Of a stretch of 64,000 nt of DNA, positions 31,084 to 42,355 are shown piece after piece. Positions within the stretch are counted from its first letter, which is position 1; every line of letters starts with the position of its first letter. A program made the translations under genes and the position numbers. The notes under the pieces are model-generated. The model was given only the letters and a program-made list of their open reading frames with translations, had not been told where the DNA came from and did not search any database. The DNA comes from Caenorhabditis elegans. Its lineage: Eukaryota > Nematoda > Chromadorea > Rhabditida > Rhabditidae. The DNA is taken from assembly GCF_000002985.6 (NCBI RefSeq), contig NC_003279.8, positions 2,418,001-2,482,000 of the forward strand. The letters run 5' to 3'.

Positions 31084-33733
31084 CTCGGTAAAACGTTGCA
31101 ACTTCATAGCACACTCTTGCAACTTCTTAGCAAACTTCTGCAACTTAATAAAAACAATTATAAGAAGTTGCAAAAAGCTGCTATGAAGTTGCAGAACTCT
31201 GTCACGAAGTTGCTGCAGATTGCATTAGGTTGCATATAAAACGCTCATATTTGCTGAAAATTAATCTGTATAATTGTTTTCTATTCATTATAACTCTAAC
31301 TTCGGTTAAATTTTCATTTTTCCGGTAATTAACAAAACAAAATAAATTAACAAATATAACAAATTAACAAAAAACATGATTAACGCAGTGTATGGGGTCG
31401 CAAAATTTGAAATTCACTTTGACATCATATCCTCCACAGTCGCCAGGCTAGGGTCTTTGAAATTCTTCTTGCACTGAGCTCGATATTTTCGCATCTGCTC
31501 CCATTTTAAATGTCCTTTGCAAGAGTATCTCATTGGACACGGCTCAATCTTCTTGGTCGTCACATCATAATGATATGTGCGAAGATTCGCCCTACAAAAA
31601 TGCTCCTATTTAGATATGAGGCTTCAATATAAGGTACTCACATTGCTCTTGAAAGAGCATGACTGAACTGCCTCAAGGCCAACGGTCTTTCCCTTCGTCG
31701 TCGCAGAATTTCCTTCGATTTTTCTGCATCCTCGACTTCAATTGATGCGACGAATCTGTAAACGTAGTTGAATTTTTCATTTATTTTTAGATGTGAATCT
31801 AGTTAACTCACTCATCGTTCAGATCAATTTTTCCTGTCAATAGGGTTTGAGGCAGGTACAATCCAGAAATGTCCAGAGAGAGATCTGAAAGCTGCTGTTT
31901 AAAACTTCATTCAAGTAAACTTATATACCTTTAATAATATTGATAAGTCCACTTGGAAGCTCCTTGAAATGTTTGTCAGTACGACGGCACGATTTTGGTC
32001 TGTATGTGTAGCACCAGATGTTATATACGGGTGTGATCATCTGCAACATTATTTAATTTTTAATAAGAAAATTTCAATTGCAGGATTTGACAATGTTTGA
32101 CAAAAGATAGTCAAACGTTTAAAAATTAATCAACTCACGATTGGAAGAAGCTGTTGGTAGAAATTGGTCAATTGCGCGAAAGAATCTTTACCGGAAAGAT
32201 TCGTCTCGTTGTAGAACTTAGGCGCATCACAGTCCAGAAATTCATCGATTCCGGAGATTTTATAAGACCTTTGTATTGCTTTCTGATTGACCAACGTTTT
32301 CATGAAAACTAACAATAACCAAATTGCCCATTCTGATAGATTTGTCGTCGTCTGCTGAGCAATATTCAGATTCATCAAAGTACTGGAATATCGGGATTTA
32401 TGGACGACTCCTATTTCGGCAGAACTCCTGAAAAAATCAATAATTTATATTCTTAATCCGTCGTAGTCTATACCTCAATCTGAACATGTGTCAAAGTTTT
32501 GTTTCGGATTCCTGCTCTCACCACTCGTCCGATTTCCAGCAAGCTTCGATTTCGTACAGCAACCTCCAATTTTTCTGAAAAAGGAAACATTTTAAGGAAG
32601 AAGAAAAATAGAACAAACCAATTATTGTTGTGAAAGATTGTCCGGTTTGAAGATGGTTGAAAACATCGAAATCCACTGCAGTCGTGTCACGTGGCAAAGC
32701 TTTTGTTGGAGTCTTCGAATTCGAAGAAGATCGTCTTTTCTGGTCTTCACTTGCTGGCAACATTTCGTCTTGTCTATTAAAATTGTGTCCTTCATCGTAT
32801 GAGTAGTCAAAATGATTTTCATCAGCCAATTCTTGTTGTACATACTCCTCGTGTACCTCTTCGTCGTCGCCATCGCTTTCATCTTCTTCATCTATAACTT
32901 CTTCGTCTTCTTCTTCGTCATCAGATGATTTATCTTCATTATAAGATTTTCCGCGATTTCCTGTTTCTTTAGATTGACATGAAATATTTCTAGGAACACT
33001 TTGCGGATAACTTTCAGGTACATTGATTTGATGATGAAGACGCATTGGTTTCATCACTGCGAACGTACGATCCCCAGATTCCACGATCTCTTCCTGATGA
33101 TGAATTCTTTCATTTTTCGTTCTACGAGGCGTTTGATAACTATTCATCAATCATTTGTGTCCTCCGGAATTTTCGGGTTGTGTATGTTGTTTTCTCCCTC
33201 AACGCGTGTAATAAACAAGTGTCTCCATTCATCTTCTAAAAATATTTCAATAAAAACAATAACTATTTTATTTCGATGAATACTTACGGAGAGCTTTCAT
33301 TGATACCCTTTCCGCACGTGGCATTGGCTCTCTGTATGGATACTTGGCGCTTGACTCGTCTTCCATCTGTAAAAAAAAATAAAAATTTGTGTGGAGAAAT
33401 AAATTTGAGAAAAAAGTATTGAAAATAAATCAGAAAAACCGAAAAATCTGCAAATAATCCATGAAAATAGGAAAAACAATTCGAATAAAAACCTAGCCGC
33501 AACGCATTCTTCGGCGCGTGCTCGCGTGTTTAAAGTCTGCAGGGATCTGCAGAACTTTGCAGGAGCTGTTTGAATAGCAGCGTGTGCGTCGCCAGAAGAA
33601 ATTTAATTGTATCTTTGCGAAGAAGTTGCAACAGTCTTATGAGAAGATGCAGGGGTTTGTTAAGAAGTTAAAACATGAAAAGATGGCTAAGAAGTTGCAA
33701 GAGTGTGCTATGAAGTTGCAACGTTTTACCGAG
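31084..33733. mobile_element. 2.65-kb TIR element carrying a gene
   Basis: The first 48 bases (CTCGGTAAAACGTTGCAACT...TTCTTAGC) are repeated exactly, inverted, at 33686-33733. TA flanks both ends (31082-31083 and 33734-33735). Just inside, GAAGTTGCAA-type words occur many times at each end (31110-31220 and 33615-33720), like subterminal transposase-binding repeats. The interior holds one minus-strand multi-exon gene (31414-33366). No known transposase motif was seen, so the superfamily is undetermined; TA targets suggest Tc1/mariner or a related group. Confidence 0.85.
31414..33366 (-). pseudogene. multi-exon gene inside the TIR element, frame broken
   Basis: Starts MEDESSAKYPYREPMPRAER (ATG at 33366, right after a TTTTTTTTACAG acceptor). 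A second exon encodes DEWRHLFITRVEGENNIHNP but hits TGA near 33149, while the next coding stretch (MNSYQTPRRTKNERIHHQEE, then a long Glu/Asp-rich run) is in another frame. Further exons give KLEVAVRNRSLLEIGRVVRA, a block ending LTNFYQQLLPI, ITPVYNIWCYTYRPKSCRRT, SGLYLPQTLLTGKIDL, LRRRRERPLALRQFSHALSR and a last exon YHYDVTTKKIEPCPMRYSCK...DMMSK. The junction at ~32476/32399 also fails to keep phase. At least two lesions suggest decay. No known domain; it could be the element's own protein or captured host DNA. Confidence 0.6.
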
Positions 33734-33735
33734 TA

Positions 33736-34230
33736 GGTCATTTTTTCAAAATTCAAATTTTCTGGGTTCATGTTGAAAATAATACCGCCAACGTTGTTCT
33801 CAACCATCCCGCCTAAATCCTCAAATTAAACTTCCACAACTTACTGCTAATGTTCTCCTTCCCAAATGCTGATATGTATCACTTGTAAACTAAAAAATTA
33901 TTGAACATGTTTTTTTAGCTTTCAATATATAATGACCCGACACAATTCAAAATAGCTATTTTCAAAATACAATTTAAAGAAACGATTTCGTCTGTCCAGG
34001 ATTCGATATAACAATTCGTTCCCCTCCATGTATCCGTCGCATCTCGACATCCTTCATCTCCTCGTGCTCTTCGAATTCCCGCCAATTTCGCTCTCGGAAC
34101 TCTTGCCACAGATTTCTGACAAGCTGCACGACAATCATATCTCCAGCGTGATTGGAGATCATTCGGAGCATTAGGACCTAGAAGATTTTGGATTAAAAAT
34201 GCAGAATTGCGTATTGCACAACATATTTGA
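33736..34230. repeat. duplicated ubxn-1/innexin junction, copy 2, right part
   Basis: GGTCATTTTTTCAAAA matches ubxn-1 intron 4 (GGCCATTTTTTCGAAAA, ~17422). Then a dead ubxn-1 last exon (33785-33815, CCGCCAACGTTGTTCTCAAC), its 3' UTR (ACTTGTAAACTAAA in both) and the live innexin last exon. It ends in the same ACATATTTGACGCGC palindrome as copy 1. Confidence 0.88.
33784..33816 (+). pseudogene. dead copy of the ubxn-1 last exon
   Basis: Reads NVVLNHPA-stop where ubxn-1 has NVILNRAA-stop. The AG acceptor is lost (TTGAAAATAATACCGCC instead of TTTTCAGATTTGGTACC), and no other ubxn-1 exon lies upstream. It still has the copied 3' UTR. Confidence 0.85.
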
Positions 34231-37200
34231 CGCGCAAAATATCTCGCAGCGAAAACTACGGTAATTCTTTAAATGACTACGTAGCGCTCTTGTGTCGATT
34301 TACGGGATCTCGATTTTCGAAATGAATTAAAATAATGTACATACTTATCGATAGATCACGGGGTTCTGGCCTTTCTCATTGAATTTTCGCGCTCCATTGG
34401 CAATTGCCTGACGGACAACGCGTGGAAAAGTCGTGTACTCCACGCGGACAACAAACTTCAGTTTTACAACTAAAACGAGCCGCGACGCGACACGCAACGC
34501 GCCGTAAACCTACACAAAATCTCTCCGACCCAATATGGCCTAGTTCGGCAAACTCTGCCATTTCGATTTATGAGGGAAGCCAGAATTCCGTGATAGATCA
34601 TTTAAATGAAACAAAAAATGAGAAAAAATAATGATTTGTGCCGATTTACGGAGTTTATAAGCTCCGTAAATCGACACATGTCGGCTCTTCCCGCCCCTTG
34701 GGACCCGGAATGTCTGCGACTCTTCAACTATCTATACTCTCTCTGAAATATTATTTTCTCATTTTAATCGATATTTTAGCTCATTTTAAAAAAATCTAGA
34801 TCCCGTAAATCGACACCAGCGCTACAGTAGTCATAGTTTTCGCTACGAGATATTTTGCGCGTCAAATATGTTGTCCAGTACGCATTTTCAGAATTTTTCT
34901 GGTCCCTCAATGGAAAATTAAAAACTAATTTTAAAACTCACCCCATCAGATTTCAAAAAATCCGAGACAAAAGTGTCGAGCAAGTGCGGCGCAAACGCAA
35001 TGACAGTATAAAGCCTCTCCACTGTCGCATCCTTCTCGAACTTTTGCAGCTTCTTAAACTCGCTGGACTCTGCGATTTGGATGAATTTCATGACATAGTC
35101 CACCTTTTCCGAATGGATAAACGAGTTAGCAATCCAATAAATAAACGAGCAAGTGGTGATTATCGCCAGGATCATGTACCAGCACCAGAGGAACGCGAAC
35201 ACTTTTTCATTGATTATATTGATTAGCAGAGCACATTGAACTGTATATCGATTAAGATTCGCCAGATATCGAACTTCGAAATCGCAAAGCGTTACACGTG
35301 GAAAATGACCGGTTTCTGTCCACGGGCGGCCCGCCCAGATATCGTTGAGCACCTGGAAAATGGATATTTCAGGGGTTTAAAGCTCGGAGAATGCGTATTG
35401 CACAACATATTTGACGCGCAAAAAGTACAGTAATCCTTCAAAGGACTACTGTAGGTCGATTTACGGGCTCAATAATTTTTATTGCTCAATTTTAATATTC
35501 TATCGATAAATAAATTATTTCAATCAATTTCAAAATTTGAGCCCGTAAATCGACCTACAGTAGTCATTTAAAGAATTACTGTAGTTTTCGCTACGAGATA
35601 TTTTGCGCGTCAAATGCGTTGTGTAATACGCATTCTCAGAATTTTGTGTTCACGTAATACAGTGTTGTCGAAAAATTTAAATTTTAGATTTTCCGGAAAA
35701 AAACGAAAAATTCAAAAAACTATGTTTTAAAAAGTTATTTTCTTGGAATTACCGAATAATTTCTTAATTTATTTTACAAAAACTCAAAATTTAGCTCTTT
35801 TTCTTGCTCTTTTCACTTAAAAAATTCGAAAAACGACTTGAAATCAATTTTATTTTGTCCACGCGGAGTACACAGCTGATTTATCGATAGAGCGCGTTTG
35901 CATATAGTTTTTTGCATCGAGATTCTGGCGGATTTGGTTCTGCAGAATATTTTTTTCTCAAATTTTTCCGATGGTTTTAAAATTTTTACGTAAAAAGTCA
36001 AGTTTTCATTCAAAAAAACATTTAAAAATTTCGGGAATTTGTTTCTACGGATTTTTGATTTTTCAGTTTTTCCTTATTACACAGACGCAAAAAATTGCCC
36101 CACAAATATCCAGGTCTCGACACGACAAACGCAAAAAGGTGTGTGCCTTTAAAGAGTACTGCACTTTCAAACTTTTGCTGTTGCGGAATTTTCATTGATT
36201 TTTCATAGTTTTTCGTCAAAAATTTACCTATTTGTTTAATAAAATCTGGAAAACTATGAAAAATCGAAAAGTTTGAAAGTACAGTAATCTTTAAAGGCAC
36301 ACACCTTTTTGAATTTAACAGAAATTTAATTTTTCGTGTCGAGACCGGTTACCGTATTTTTGGCGCAAAAATTGTATAAATTCTCTTTATCATGGTAACT
36401 CATAATTACAGGAGCAAAATTCAAATTTTCACGTGGTGACAGGCTGTCCCATTACGGTTTGATCTACAGAAAATGCGGGATTTTTTTCTTCAAAAAAACA
36501 AAGTGACGTCAGCACGTTCTTAACCATGTGAAATAATCAGTTGAGAAGTCTGCGACTAAATTCCCGCAATTTTCGTAGATCAAACCGACACTCTGACACC
36601 ACGTGATTTTCCGAATATTCGTTTCCCCGGAATTCAAAAATTCCGCATTTTACGAACCTGAAATCCGAAAAACAAGAAATCGCTACTTTTGAGGCACGCA
36701 TTGAGTATCAAAAATTGTGCCACCACATTCATCGAGTACAGTAATTTCGTGAAACTATGTAAAATCGATAAACACTGTCCGGAAAGAAATCTTGAAAATT
36801 TGATTCGAGCAATCCATCCACGGGCTCGAATTCTTCCGTTCGGAGATTGTAGGTCGAGGTTGTCCACGAAATTTGTGGTGATTGCTTCCACGGCCTAAAA
36901 CTTCAGAAATTAGGGAAAACTAGGCCACCGGTGGTCATCGGTTATGGGTTTTTCGGAATTCTCGGCCACCGAACTACGCGACATGGCCTAGAAACCCAAA
37001 AATCTCCCAGAAAAATACCTTTTGCCGATCAGAAGCATCCAAAAGTGCTTGACCATCGCACGCCGCGTTGATTAATGTTTGAATGTTTAGTCCTGAAATT
37101 TTTTAGAAGTTTTTAGGGGTTTTTTTAAATGGAAGAGTTTTTCAATATCCTCGGCCACGGGGGAAATCGCAAGGAATTTCGACTTACTATTAGTTTTGTG

Positions 37201-38444
37201 ATCATATTAACAAAGTCTGCTAAGTAAATCGCAAAATATTTGAATTTGAAAGAAAAATACTCGGAAATTCGAATCCGCGGAATACAAAACTCCAAAACTC
37301 CGGGAATTTTGACTTCCGTAGATCTCAACTCCCCGAGACTTCATGCTTTTTGGAATAACACGTTGTTTGAATTTTTTCGCATTTTTCGCCGTTTCCATAA
37401 ACTTTTTGAGACATTTTTGTTGTTGAATAACCAATTAAAATTTAATTTTTCCTGACTGTCCATTTTTGGGGCGTGGCTTGCCAAGCCCCGCCCATTTTTC
37501 ACAGTTTCGGGAAAATTTAGAGAATATAAAGAAAGAAAATATTGAAATTTGAATCAAAATTCCGTAATTTAGAATCCTCGGAATACAAATTTCAATCTGG
37601 AAATTTCGATTTCCGCGGATCTGAACTACCCGGATTTATTCTTTTTTTATGCGAGTTAATTTAAAAATTTAAATAAAAGCGGATCTCGACTAACCGGGAG
37701 CGTGGCTTGTCATGTCCGCCCCTTTTATTCGAAAAAAGAGATTTAGGCAAATTTAGATAATTATGAGAAAATATAGAAAGAAGAAATTTAAATCAAATTT
37801 TTATCCATTTTTGGGGCGTGGCTTGTCATACCCCGCCCGTTTTCCCATGCTCCAGGTTCAGGAAAATTTTGCAACTGAAGCAGATGAAAACTTTTAAGAT
37901 ATGGAAAAAAAAATTAAATAGAAAATCCCATATATTCTCGCGTTTTCGAATCCGCGGAATACGAAATTCCCACCCAGGGAATACAGACTCCCGCGGATCT
38001 CAACTACCCGGATTTTTCGCTTTTTCCAACCAAATTTCCTAAAAAAAACCAACCTGACTGAAAGCTGCAGAGTCTCCAAAATATACAGGGAAGTGAGAAC
38101 ATGAGAGCTTCAGCGATAAGAATAAATGGAACCCATTGATAATATCCAATTTGTTTTTCCTCTCTCGCCGTATGATCATCCGGTACATTTTCATACATTG
38201 GTATCCAATAGGTATTTTGAATCCAACAATACGATTCAATATATTCTTCCATAGATTCTCTGCTATGAGGATTCACCCAACACTCTATCGGAGTGCCTCC
38301 ATACTGTTTTGCAGAAATTACTAAACAGCATACTGCTAGAATAAGTGGAGTGTAGTAGTAATTGAGCCTGTCCACTGCGTCATCATCTCCACGGACACTT
38401 AATGCGTTGATGAAGCTTCGGGCGAGTGTCGCGTGGAAGAACAT
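33974..38444 (-). CDS. inx-12: innexin (gap-junction channel protein)
   Basis: Five exons: 38444-38054, 37092-37019, 36894-36658, 35352-34942 and 34177-33974, in phase, 438 residues. The innexin signature YYQWVPF is at residues 101-107. TM1 lies ~31-46 (TPLILAVCCLVISA), TM2 ~104-122, a third in LHSFTKLLYSMNVVAQFLIL, a fourth in AFLWCWYMILAIITTCSFIY. Two cysteines lie in each extracellular loop (ECW and YCW; TLCDF and VQCAL). The cytoplasmic tail ends GERIVISNPGQTKSFL. Family role: hexameric or octameric junctional channels between cells. A CATATTCCAG acceptor (AG at 38465-38464) 20 bases before the ATG suggests trans-splicing. Its last exon exists a second time, dead, at 17699-17852. Family is certain; the paralogue name (inx-12 rather than inx-13) is from memory of the map position. 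Confidence 0.93.
34204..34880. repeat. palindromic repeats in the innexin last intron
   Basis: ACATATTTGACGCGC palindrome: left arm from 34210, right arm ending ~34870, with ACTACGTAGCGCTCTTGTGT then CGATTTACGG inverted near 34800. Within it sits a copy of the GCGACACGCAACGCGCCGTA element (34355-34600) and a GGGACCCGGAATGTCT repeat at 34705-34770. Confidence 0.8.
35395..35640. repeat. ACATATTTGACGCGC palindrome in innexin intron 3
   Basis: TATTGCACAACATATTTGAC at 35397, GGACTACTGTAGGTCGATTT, then the inverse GTAAATCGACCTACAGTAGT at ~35546 and GCGCGTCAAATGCGTTGTGT at ~35605. It lies on the other side of the 411-base exon 4 from the repeat at 34204-34880. Confidence 0.85.
36080..36595. repeat. 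two palindromic repeats in innexin intron 3
   Basis: First, the GTGTGCCTTTAAAGAGTACT MITE (36130-36310, ending GGTTACCGTATTT near 36350). Second, a foldback with CGGTTTGATCTACAGAAAAT at 36455 facing ATTTTCGTAGATCAAACCG near 36570, with CACGTTCTTAACCATGTG between. The second family recurs at 46165-46315. Confidence 0.75.
37240..38035. repeat. tandem-like intronic units in innexin intron 1
   Basis: Three spaced copies of GGGGCGTGGCTTG...CCCCGCCC (37470, 37691, 37814) alternate with GAATCCGCGGAATACAAA-type blocks (37268, 37574, 37948) that each end in GATCTCAACT(C/A)CCCG. They make up most of the intron. No coding content. Confidence 0.65.
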
Positions 38445-41080
38445 TTGACGGTCTTGACGGAGGCTGGAATATGGAATATTCAACGATTTTTAGGCCAAAA
38501 ACAACGATACACCGATATACCACCACCTTACAGAACGGTTCGGCCACCTATTTTTCAAAATTTTTTACTCTGCTGGAAATTGTTCTTTATCAAAAATGAA
38601 TTTTAGGATTACATCCGAGTTTCTAATTTTTTGGACCATGTAGCAACTGTCTCCCAGGCACAGAATGGCTTTTGCTACGTGGCCTAGAAAAAGGAAAAAC
38701 TCGGCCAGCAATTTTTCTAACTTTTTGTACATACTTCGCTGGAAGTTGCCCCTAATCAAAAATGAATTTCATGAGCGCGGCCGAGTTTCTAATTTTCTAG
38801 ACAACTGCCCCCCAGGCACAGAGTGGTTTTTGCTACGTGGCCTAGAAAAAGGAAAAACTCGGCCACAAAAATTAAATTTTGTAAGTTTTTTATTTTGAGC
38901 CAAAAACAACGAAACTCCGTTTGTAACCGTTAACAATTAAATTTTGTGTAAGAATTGAAATTTTTTTTGTTCAAAAAAATATGTGATTAATCGCTAAAAC
39001 CGGCGTAATTGTGTGGTGGCCGAGTTTTTTTCCGATTCTAGGTCATGTAGCAATTGCGCTCTGTGGTTAAATTTAGTGGTGTAATCCACGTGGATTTTTA
39101 TTTCGAATTTGAGCTTACTGGAGTTTTGAACAAATGTAATTAAATGAAAAATCATTAATTATTCCCAAAAATCAGGTCATTTTTAAAATTGCGCGTAAAA
39201 CATGGTGCATTCAGATTTGGTGTTCGCAGAAAACCGAAGCGGTGCGGTTCACTGACACGAATACACCATATTTGACGCGCAAGTTTTTTTTTTTTAATTC
39301 AGAAAGTACGTGCGCCTTTAATACCGCACCCAGAACCTTCAATTTTTTTTAACTTCTGAACCAAAAAAGTTTTTAAGCTGCTTTTTAAGCTTAAAAAGGA
39401 TTTTTTTAACGAAAAAATAAATGAACAAACCGCACAGCACACCGAAAGGGAAGGGAAAATTATAAATTGAGCATAGTTTTTGCTTAATGGGTTGGAATCA
39501 AACACACAATGGGGGGAAAATGGGGCAAAAAGAACACGACATTTGAATGGTCAGTGGGGCGAATAAAAATTACAGGGCTCTTTGAGCAGACTTTTGCTCA
39601 TTTTTATAAGAAATGCTACTCAAAGAAATTTGGTGTATTTTTGGTGCATTTAAAGTTGATTTCGCTAAAAGAGCCAAGAAGAGTCAATCGCGCCTGATAA
39701 AAACACTGTGTACTCCATGTGGACAAGGCTAGTTTTTTCTCAAATTATCTGCTATTTAAAATAAAACAAAAAACAATAATGAAATCATTTCTTTTTTTGA
39801 TATACAATTTTCACACTTAGACAGCTACTCCATCCCGAGGGGGGTCAAAAAAGATGCATAAAAATAATGAAAATTGGGTGTCGCGTGTGGAAGAAAACGA
39901 CCAAAAATTATATATAATTTTATGGATAGGACAATTGGGAATTAATAATAATGCTGAGGTAGCGACATTTTAATTTTGAAAATTTTGTTTAAAACAATTT
40001 TTTTTGAAAATTCAAATTTTGAAAAAAAATGTTTTTCCAAAACTTATATTTATTTTAAACCAAAATTTTGTTAAATACTAAACATTTCAAAAATATCACA
40101 AACACTCTTCTCCAAATGTTCAGTCCGTAATAAGAAATTGCGCAATTCTCAGTCAGTAGAGTTCTCCCCCCTTTAACCCGATTACTTTTTGTATCCAATT
40201 CAATTTTACTTTACAAAGAATAGATTTCAACATTTGTTCTTCAGTGAGTACAAATAATTTCATGAAGTAGGTTTTGAGAAGGTTTAGAAATACCAACAAA
40301 AAAATTTTTTAATGATTTTTTGAAAAAAAATTTTCAATAAAAAATATTCACAAATTTTAAAAACTATTTTCAAAAACTTAAATTGATGATTTTTTATTTC
40401 AAAAAAAAAAACTAATGAATTAAACATTCAATTTTGCGCGTAAGATCTGGCGATTTGAGTGACGGTACTTGCGCGGGTTTCTATTTTAGTCACGATGCAC
40501 CATGTTTAAAAATTTTTTTTCGGGCTAGGAGGGTTAATAATTAATTCTATTTTTATGTAAAGTTATTTGCAAAATATAAACTTTCAATGTGAATTTTTTA
40601 TAATAACTTTAAATTAAATTTTTTTGAAAATCTCAAATTTGCAAAAACAATTTTTTTTTGAAAATTAAAAATTAAATTTTTTTGTTTCAAATATTTCAAA
40701 TCCCGCGTAAAATCAAATGAATCACATGTTCTTTTCCAATTTGCATTAAAATTTACACATCCATCGTATTCAGGGGGAGGTTGGAGAATAAAAATAAGAT
40801 TAATTGGAAACAGATGATTATTCTTTTGTGTATGTTTGTATATATATATATTTCTGCGGTGTTCCCAATGGGAAAATAACGTAAAAATGACGAGATATTA
40901 ATTGAAAAACCAAGGAACTTGACATTGAAAATTTTAAAAGTTGAAATTTTTGGAAATTTTCAAAAAAAAATCTGATTTAGAAATTTTAGAAATTTTTTAA
41001 AACTCAATTTTTTATTTTTTTTTTCAAATTTTCAAAAAAAAAAGTTTCAAAAAAATCCACGTGGAGTTTGCCTACCTTAC
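38445..41080. other. gene-poor AT-rich region
   Basis: From 38560 to 38880 two ~150-bp units repeat (AATTTCTAGGCCACGTAGCAA-type words; GGCCTAGAAAAAGGAAAAAC twice). Around 39180-39285 a repeat with AACATGGTGCATTC and TATTTGACGCGCAA occurs. The remainder is T/A homopolymer-rich. No gene seen. Confidence 0.6.
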
Positions 41081-41082
41081 TT

Positions 41083-41165
41083 TAGGCTTATGCTTAGGGT
41101 TAGACTTAGGCCTAAAATTAGGCACATGCTTATGTTTAGGTTTAGGTTTAAGATTAGGCTTGGCG
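41083..41165. repeat. degenerate interstitial telomere-type repeat
   Basis: TTAGGCTTATGCTTAGGGTT, AGACTTAGGCCTAAAATTAG and GGTTTAGGTTTAAGATTAGG are variants of TTAGGC, the nematode telomere unit, all in the same orientation. Confidence 0.75.
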
Positions 41166-42355
41166 TCAGTGGGGGAGCGTTAGCTATTTAGGGTTAGGAT
41201 TACAGCGTTTTTTTCATTTTTCAAAGGGTTCCCGTTGGCCGATCAAAGCGAAATTTAACACAGAGACGTATAGGCCACTAAGAAGCTTCCGTGTAAAATT
41301 TCAAATTGATTCCATCAAAACTCGCCGAGTTATGGAGCTTAAGGTGTTTTCAAAATGACCCTCAACTATTTTTTTAAATTTGAAAGTTTGGCGTTTTGTC
41401 AGTTTTCTCCCTAAGCTCACGAAAATTTAATGACAGCAGGACGGTAGCGAAATAAGTTTTCTTGTGAATTTTGAGCCAATTTCGATTTACAGGAGCCGAG
41501 ATATTAAGCTTGTAAATCTAAAAAAAGTTCGAGTCCGGGTGCGGGCGTCTAAATTTTTTTATGCCCTGTTTTGAAAACGCGCGTGTAACTTGACGGTGGG
41601 TGGATGGATTTTGATGCGGTTTTTTGCTGTCTCTTCAAAAAGCTTGCCCCACCTCTGTATTCTTTTTTTTCAGAAAGATTGGAGCTCATTGAGCCGAGAT
41701 ATTTTGAGTGAAACTCAAAAATCGCTATTTTTCGTCATTTTCGGGTGGTTTTAATTGAAGGAAAATTCGAATACTTGAGATTATTTCACGATTTTTTAGG
41801 GGTGTATACAACTCGACGAGGGCTTTTCAACGTGTATTTTGAAAAAATTCTACGACTCTTTTAAGCTATAGAAGTGGGCTCTTTAGTGTGAAATCGAAAA
41901 TTGCATGTTCCCCCCCCCCCCCCCCCCTTTTTTTTTGGTGTGCAAATTAGCGATTTTTGATGGTTTTTCGGCCATAAGTCGGTCAGTTTGGCACTTTTTG
42001 AGGTAAATTTTTCATAAAACGTATTTTTCAGGAAATTTCCTCTTCAAAAATATAATTTTTTTTTCAAAAAAGTCAAAAATAACTTCAGAAATCGCAAATT
42101 TCTGCATTTTCTCAAAAAAATGGCGTTTTTGCTGGAAAAATGAAAATGTTTCCTCTATCAAATGGGATTTTATGTTAAATTCGTAATAAGTGCATAAATA
42201 CCGAATGCAAGCTGAAAGCACAGCTCTCTACAACCATTTTCCACGATTTTAGTTTATTTAATTTTTGACCTCGAATTTTCAGTTTCCCTCTTTTCCTGGA
42301 CCAGTTTTTTGTTGGATAATCAATTTTATGTTTTAAATCTTATTATTTTTGCTAT
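41166..42355. other. dispersed repeat fragment, no gene
   Basis: Text such as GGGTTCCCGTTGGCCGATCA and CTCGCCGAGTTATGGAGC looks like a widely dispersed nematode repeat. A pure C18 tract is at 41910-41927. No coding exon recognised. Confidence 0.5.
41910..41927. repeat. C18 mononucleotide tract
   Basis: Eighteen consecutive C (G18 on the minus strand), followed by a T run. Such tracts can form G-quadruplexes and in C. elegans are kept stable by the DOG-1/FANCJ helicase (established knowledge). Confidence 0.95.
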
